Under the pieces are notes generated by a model, which did no database searches, had not been told where the DNA came from, and was given only the letters and a program-made list of their open reading frames with translations. Source: Clostridia bacterium (lineage in GTDB: Bacteria; Bacillota_A; Clostridia; Oscillospirales; CAG-272). Taken from it: a stretch of 10,179 nucleotides of DNA. Made by a program: the position numbers and the translations under genes. Of the stretch, positions 7,518-10,179 are shown piece by piece; the stretch's first letter is position 1, and each line of letters starts with the position of its first letter. Location: positions 1-10,179 of the forward strand of contig JAFQPF010000014.1 of assembly GCA_017411885.1 (NCBI GenBank). The letters run 5' to 3'.

Positions 7518-8093
7518 GTTATCTGTGGAATTTTGTTCTTGCTTCAATCTTTCGATCTCGGCTTTTATTTTTTCAAGCTTCTTCTTATCGTTATCGACTT
7601 CCGCGCGGAAGGAGCGCTCAAGGAGAAATACTGCTGCCGCAAGGATCAGGATCGTGCCGATGGGAGTTTTGATCAGATCAACAAGATATCCTAACAGCGG
7701 TATCGCAAACAGGACCTTTCCCTTGATCTGCGACATCGTTATCGGATCGTCCGGCGCATTATTGGCGTCACCCTTTGTGATCACCTCGTCTCCTGAGATG
7801 GAGATTATTCGGTGGGTGACCGCCATTCGTCCGTCCTGATATACTACGATATCCTCCACGGCGTAGCCTTCACGTTCTGTAACGATCAGCAGATCGCCGG
7901 ATGATATTTCGGGCTCCATACTTCCCGAAAGCACCACCGCCACTCCTATACCGAAGGGCATAGGCACTGCGTTGCCGGCAAGCCGCGAAGCATTGAAGCT
8001 ATACACGTTCAAGCCTATTATCAAAGCGGCAAGAACAATTGCGGTTACGCGCAATATTTCTTTACATTTTTTGCTCAGTTTAATTTTCTTCAT
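7509..8093 (-). CDS. sipW: SipW-type (ER-type, S26B) signal peptidase I, 194 aa
   Basis: Membrane-bound serine peptidase that removes the signal peptides of TasA-like exported proteins. Visible parts: N-terminal membrane segment (about 12-34), the catalytic SGSMEP box with Ser58, GDLLIV, then VTHRI with His94 in place of the Lys of classical bacterial enzymes, and TKGDAN...DD (109-116). This Ser/His arrangement defines the ER/SipW class. A second membrane segment (about 143-158) is followed by a charged, coiled-coil-like tail (169-187). ATG at 8093 is preferred to an in-frame TTG at 8120: it gives the usual MKKIK start and overlaps the upstream gene by 14 bp, which suggests translational coupling because no good ribosome site precedes it. 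Its last two codons and stop fall inside an AGAATT repeat tract, so the C-terminus may have been reset by repeat insertion. Expected substrates are the three small proteins at 6383, 6902 and 9137. Confidence 0.93.
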   Translation of the reverse strand: MKKIKLSKKCKEILRVTAIVLAALIIGLNVYSFNASRLAGNAVPMPFGIGVAVVLSGSMEPEISSGDLLIVTEREGYAVEDIVVYQDGRMAVTHRIISISGDEVITKGDANNAPDDPITMSQIKGKVLFAIPLLGYLVDLIKTPIGTILILAAAVFLLERSFRAEVDNDKKKLEKIKAEIERLKQEQNSTDNNS

Positions 8094-8889
8094 TGATACT
8101 CGCAGAGATCTCTTCGGCAATTTCTACTATTGGCTCGAGCTCTTTTTTCTTCTTTAAATAAATTATCAGCAGTACGATCGCCGCGATCAGCAAAGCAAAG
8201 GCTATACCCGGAATAATTACATCTCCAAGTCCGGACTTCATCACTCCGCCGTTCGCGCCGATATCGGTGTTCGCCTCGGCGTGAAGATCGAATTTCACCG
8301 TAAGTCCGACATTTTCCTCGTTTGAAATACTGCCGAGGAAGGTATCGTACTCGTCGTTGCCCGATTCGAACTCCCATCTCCATTCGAAAATGTATTCCGC
8401 GCTTTCACCCTTGACAAGCGTTCTGCTATCGGATACTGCCGTAAGCTCGCTCACTGCCACCCATGTCTTTGCGTCTCCGATGATATAATTTCCATCGTAA
8501 TCCAGCATACGCACCTCGATGGGAATGACGTGCTCCGAGGTGAAGGTGACTGTGGGAACAAGCTCGTAATCGATAGCGGTCTTGTCCTTATTTCTCAGGC
8601 GGATGGTATAATCCACGGCTGTGCCGGGCGCCACCACCTTCTGTTCGTCCATACCCGAAACGGTTATCTCACCGGACGAGTTCTTGTACTGCACGGAGAA
8701 GATCTCAAGCGGTTTATCAAAGCCCGACTCGAGCATGACCTCTCGGTCGTCAACGCTTATGTAATTGATAAGCCGAATCGTAAGCAGTATTGCGCTGAGC
8801 AAAGTTAACAGTATGAGAATGATCAGCGCCGTGCCGAATATTCTTTTTTTAAACCGAGTATTTTCGTTTTGATTTACTGTGTTATCCAA
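8080..8889 (-). CDS. Bitopic membrane protein with TasA/camelysin-like ectodomain (269 aa)
   Basis: Start: GTG at 8904 has no ribosome site, while AGGAG (8897-8901) sits 7 nt before an in-frame TTG at 8889, so TTG is chosen. Membrane segment 18-42 is followed by an extracellular domain of about 175 residues, a second membrane segment (224-245), and a KKKK-led acidic tail, presumably in the cytoplasm. The ectodomain shares motifs with the 206-aa TasA-like protein in the same order: APGTA (87-91), an N...Y strand after it, and WRWEF (170-174) followed by DTFLG. This points to a membrane-held relative of the fibre subunits. The first membrane segment has no evident SipW-type cleavage signature, so it probably stays anchored. 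Gene overlap with the signal peptidase suggests a shared function, such as fibre base, nucleator or chaperone, comparable in role to TapA (inference only; no sequence match to TapA claimed). Confidence 0.78.
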   Translation of the reverse strand: MDNTVNQNENTRFKKRIFGTALIILILLTLLSAILLTIRLINYISVDDREVMLESGFDKPLEIFSVQYKNSSGEITVSGMDEQKVVAPGTAVDYTIRLRNKDKTAIDYELVPTVTFTSEHVIPIEVRMLDYDGNYIIGDAKTWVAVSELTAVSDSRTLVKGESAEYIFEWRWEFESGNDEYDTFLGSISNEENVGLTVKFDLHAEANTDIGANGGVMKSGLGDVIIPGIAFALLIAAIVLLIIYLKKKKELEPIVEIAEEISASINEEN

Positions 8890-8896
8890 GGCTAAT

Positions 8897-8901
8897 CTCC
8901 T
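8897..8901 (-). promoter_or_regulatory. Ribosome binding site that selects the TTG start of the 269-aa membrane protein
   Basis: AGGAG on the minus strand lies 7 nt before TTG at 8889. The same bases would be codons 2-3 if the GTG at 8904 were used, and nothing resembling a ribosome site precedes that GTG. Confidence 0.65.
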
Positions 8902-8910
8902 CACTAAGTA

Positions 8911-8942
8911 AATGCAGAATGCACAATGCAGAATGCAGAATT
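8911..8942 (-). repeat. AGAATGC short-repeat tract, copy 2
   Basis: About four AATGCAGA-type units on the + strand, one altered to AATGCACA. The tract begins about 10 bp upstream of the AGGAG site of the 269-aa gene and is followed 6 bp later by the 8949-8970 palindrome. Same orientation as copies 1 and 3. Confidence 0.82.
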
Positions 8943-8948
8943 GTGGTT

Positions 8949-8970
8949 GAATTTCGCTATGGCGAAATTC
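8949..8970. repeat. 9-bp perfect palindrome beside repeat copy 2
   Basis: Arms GAATTTCGC (8949-8957) and GCGAAATTC (8962-8970) enclose a 4-nt loop. No T-run follows on either strand, so it is not a good intrinsic terminator. It resembles the palindromic part of a small REP/MITE-like intergenic element. The rest of this 247-bp spacer (8890-9136) shows no gene with a start codon and no convincing promoter. Confidence 0.6.
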
Positions 8971-9078
8971 TTCATCTAAGTTTATTTTTGAGCTTTTAAA
9001 ACGCTCGACGTTTCTTTCAAACGCTTTAAAAGATCAAAAATCCTTTGGGCTTTTACTAAATTGGAAGGCTAAATTTCC

Positions 9079-9103
9079 CCCCGCCCAGCCACGATGGGCG
9101 GGG
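9079..9103 (-). terminator. GC-rich hairpin downstream of the 206-aa TasA-like gene
   Basis: Perfect 9-bp arms CCCCGCCCA (9079-9087) and TGGGCGGGG (9095-9103) with a 7-nt loop, starting 33 bp after the stop codon of the 206-aa gene. The minus strand continues GGAAATTT, a poor T-run, so this may be a partial terminator or an mRNA-stabilising hairpin. That would allow high expression of the first gene with reduced read-through to the membrane protein and signal peptidase. Confidence 0.55.
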
Positions 9104-9136
9104 AGTTATTTAACTCAAATATTTGTTCGTGGTTAA

Positions 9137-9757
9137 TTAGTTGACCTGCTCAACTGTGATAGTAGCAGTAATGGTAACAACAGGAGCTGCTGTCTGTCCC
9201 TGAATACCAAGAGCTGTATCAATTGCATTAGCCGCATCAGTCTCAAGGAACTGCCAACGCCAGTAAACAGTAACAGTGGTTTCTCCACCCTCCATAGCAA
9301 GGTTACCAGATGCAACTGCATCGGTAATATCTTTGCTCCAGTGAGCATTGTCAGTAGAATATTCTACAGGGAAATCTCCTTCTGCAACAGTTCCAGGAAG
9401 ATTTGTAATGGATTCTTGGAGAGAAACATTGTATTTTGCTGACACTTCAGAGTTGTTCGTAATTTTAAAGTCGAAAGAACCTGCAGTACCAGGAGCAAGC
9501 AGTTTGTTGCTAACTTCGGTTTCAGTAGAACCATCGTAGTCAGTCCAAGTTTCTGCCAAATCAAATGTAATTGTGGGAGCGGAAGTAACAGCTATATCCG
9601 TACCATCTACTTCGATGTCCCATTTAGCAACCGTTGCTGTAGCGGTAGCAGTTTGAGTCGTCGTATAATTCGCGAAAGTACCACTGATAGCACATGTGGA
9701 AAGGAGAACAGCAACCAGGAGAACGGAAGCAATTCTCATCATTTTGTTTTTCTTCAT
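9137..9757 (-). CDS. TasA/camelysin-like secreted fibre protein with SipW-type signal peptide (206 aa)
   Basis: ATG at 9757 has AAGGAG 10 nt upstream. The signal peptide is typical of SipW substrates: KKNKMMR, hydrophobic stretch 9-24, then SGTFANYTTTQTATATATVAKW, with cleavage expected near Ala29. The mature part is a beta-rich domain with APGTA (88-92), KITNNSEVSAKYNV (98-111), WRWQF (166-170) and DTALG (180-184), ending in the strand TITATITVEQVN. It has no cysteine after the signal and is rich in Thr and Ala, as fibre-forming TasA-type proteins often are. Length is close to camelysin and somewhat shorter than Bacillus TasA. It is the first complete gene of the cluster, separated from the others by a hairpin, and may be the major fibre subunit (inference from position and family). 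Confidence 0.84.
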   Translation of the reverse strand: MKKNKMMRIASVLLVAVLLSTCAISGTFANYTTTQTATATATVAKWDIEVDGTDIAVTSAPTITFDLAETWTDYDGSTETEVSNKLLAPGTAGSFDFKITNNSEVSAKYNVSLQESITNLPGTVAEGDFPVEYSTDNAHWSKDITDAVASGNLAMEGGETTVTVYWRWQFLETDAANAIDTALGIQGQTAAPVVTITATITVEQVN

Positions 9758-9810
9758 TTTAGAAAAACTCCTTTCTTAATAAAAAGATTTTTTAATTCTT
9801 CCCTTTGTTT

Positions 9811-9881
9811 CGGGGAGAGAAATTTGCCGGCAGTGCCGGTTTTTTGCGGCAACCGCCGCGGCAATTTATATTCAATCCCCG
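9811..9881. other. Nested palindromes in the upstream region of the 206-aa gene
   Basis: Outer arms CGGGGA (9811-9816) and TCCCCG (9876-9881) enclose TTGCCG (9824-9829) paired with CGGCAA (9859-9864). Inside are two hairpins: CCGGC/GCCGG (9827-9839, 3-nt loop) and GCGGC/GCCGC (9846-9859, 4-nt loop). The inner hairpins compete with the second stem. On the + strand the CCGGC hairpin is followed at once by six T, a textbook intrinsic terminator, although no + strand gene ends here. On the minus strand the region would be the 5' leader of the TasA-like gene. It could be a structured leader, a guard against antisense transcription, or an intergenic mobile repeat. I see no clear promoter in 9758-9945. 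Confidence 0.55.
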
Positions 9882-9915
9882 GTCTCGTGGCTCCCGAGGG
9901 AAGAATAACGAAATA

Positions 9916-9947
9916 AATTCAGAATGCAGAATGCAGAAGGCAGAATT
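9916..9947 (-). repeat. AGAATGC short-repeat tract, copy 3
   Basis: Units AGAATGC, AGAATGC, AGAAGGC, AGAATTA on the + strand. The tract includes two bases of the TAA stop codon of the four-helix-bundle gene (9946-9948). Orientation matches the other two tracts. Confidence 0.82.
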
Positions 9948-10179
9948 ATTTGTTCTCGTTGGCGGTCTTGATTATTGCGACCAAGAGAGCAATCAGTTCG
10001 TTTACATCTCTGCTCATGCTTTCGTATTCTGCTTCATTCAAATATTGGGTTGTGTATAATAAGCGAATCCAATATTCTGTTTCGTTGGCTTCTTTCAGCG
10101 CGATAGCCATTTTTGATGCAAAATCTGCTTTGGACTGTCCGCGCTTAGCTTCGGAAACGTTCGCGCCTATGCTCGTTCC
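9946..10179 (-). CDS. Four-helix-bundle protein, S23/23S rRNA intervening-sequence protein family; C-terminal 77 residues, 5' end beyond the right edge
   Basis: The minus-strand frame is open to the window edge and has no start in view. Recognisable text of the family: GTSIGANVSEAKRGQS, KADFASKMAIALKEANET, EYWIRLL, then a last helix NELIALLVAIIKT and a short tail ending ANENK. Members are about 110-125 residues, so 35-45 are missing. The family was first seen in intervening sequences of 23S rRNA genes; relatives are free-standing genes and the Avd accessory proteins of diversity-generating retroelements, and their biochemical role is mostly unknown. No rRNA sequence is visible here. The gene lies upstream of the TasA-like gene on the same strand but is separated by 188 bp with a repeat tract and palindromes, so it is probably a separate, perhaps mobile, unit. 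Confidence 0.9.
   Translation of the reverse strand, partial: GTSIGANVSEAKRGQSKADFASKMAIALKEANETEYWIRLLYTTQYLNEAEYESMSRDVNELIALLVAIIKTANENK

Noticed and set aside
8094..8120. Upstream TTG start for the signal peptidase, adding nine residues
   Set aside because: No ribosome site precedes it, and the added residues do not resemble the usual cytoplasmic start, whereas ATG at 8093 gives MKKIK and a coupling-type overlap.
8983..9030. Promoter-like TTGAAA box on the minus strand upstream of the 269-aa gene
   Set aside because: No acceptable -10 element at 16-18 bp; the AT-rich context gives many such matches.
8950..9135. Open frame on the + strand in the 8890-9136 spacer (FELLKRSTFLSNALKDQKSF...)
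   Set aside because: No start codon or ribosome site, and it runs through the palindrome and the GC hairpin. More likely repeat-element sequence than a gene.
9858..9900. tRNA-like fragment (T-arm-like bases near ATTCAATCCCCGG)
   Set aside because: No acceptor, D or anticodon arm could be assembled around it on either strand.
9653..10059. Overlapping + strand frames across the upstream region of the TasA-like gene
   Set aside because: They cross palindromes and repeats and read antisense through two recognisable minus-strand genes.

Overview
The window looks like chromosomal DNA of an anaerobic, probably gut-associated member of the Clostridia. This is inferred from the mid GC content, the AGGAG-type ribosome binding sites, the SipW/TasA-type export genes, and the InlB-like and Cys/His-repeat surface protein. 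No marker gene is present, so the assignment stops there.

Layout: the left edge (1-915, + strand) holds the C-terminal part of a MocR/GntR-type PLP-dependent regulator that seems to lack its last subdomain. It converges on a long minus-strand cluster, and two hairpins at 970-1074 separate the two. The cluster, read on the minus strand from right to left, is: (i) the C-terminal 77 residues of a four-helix-bundle (S23/intervening-sequence protein) gene cut by the right edge; (ii) a 188-bp spacer with a dense nest of palindromes; (iii) a 206-aa TasA/camelysin-like secreted protein; (iv) a 247-bp repeat-rich spacer with a GC-rich hairpin; (v) a 269-aa membrane protein with a TasA-like ectodomain; (vi) a SipW-type signal peptidase overlapping it by 14 bp; (vii) two small proteins with SipW-type signal peptides; (viii) a 1725-aa secreted multidomain protein; and (ix) a strong terminator.

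Working model (inference): this is a self-contained surface-fibre export locus, analogous to tapA-sipW-tasA of Bacillus. The ER-type signal peptidase would process three small TasA-like subunits, the bitopic membrane protein would act as base or assembly factor, and the giant protein would be a fibre-associated adhesin. The giant protein has an ordinary Sec signal and no LPXTG or C-terminal membrane anchor, so it must be retained in some other way if it stays on the cell.

The most unusual element is a block of 14 tandem C-x(3,4)-H-x(1,2)-H-x(3,4)-C units (residues 699-896) placed inside an otherwise standard beta-rich module of the giant protein. The second theme is a family of AGAATGC-type short repeats. 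Its three tracts share one orientation and sit tight against gene boundaries. Two of them contain the stop codon of the preceding gene, one of these being the four-helix-bundle gene.
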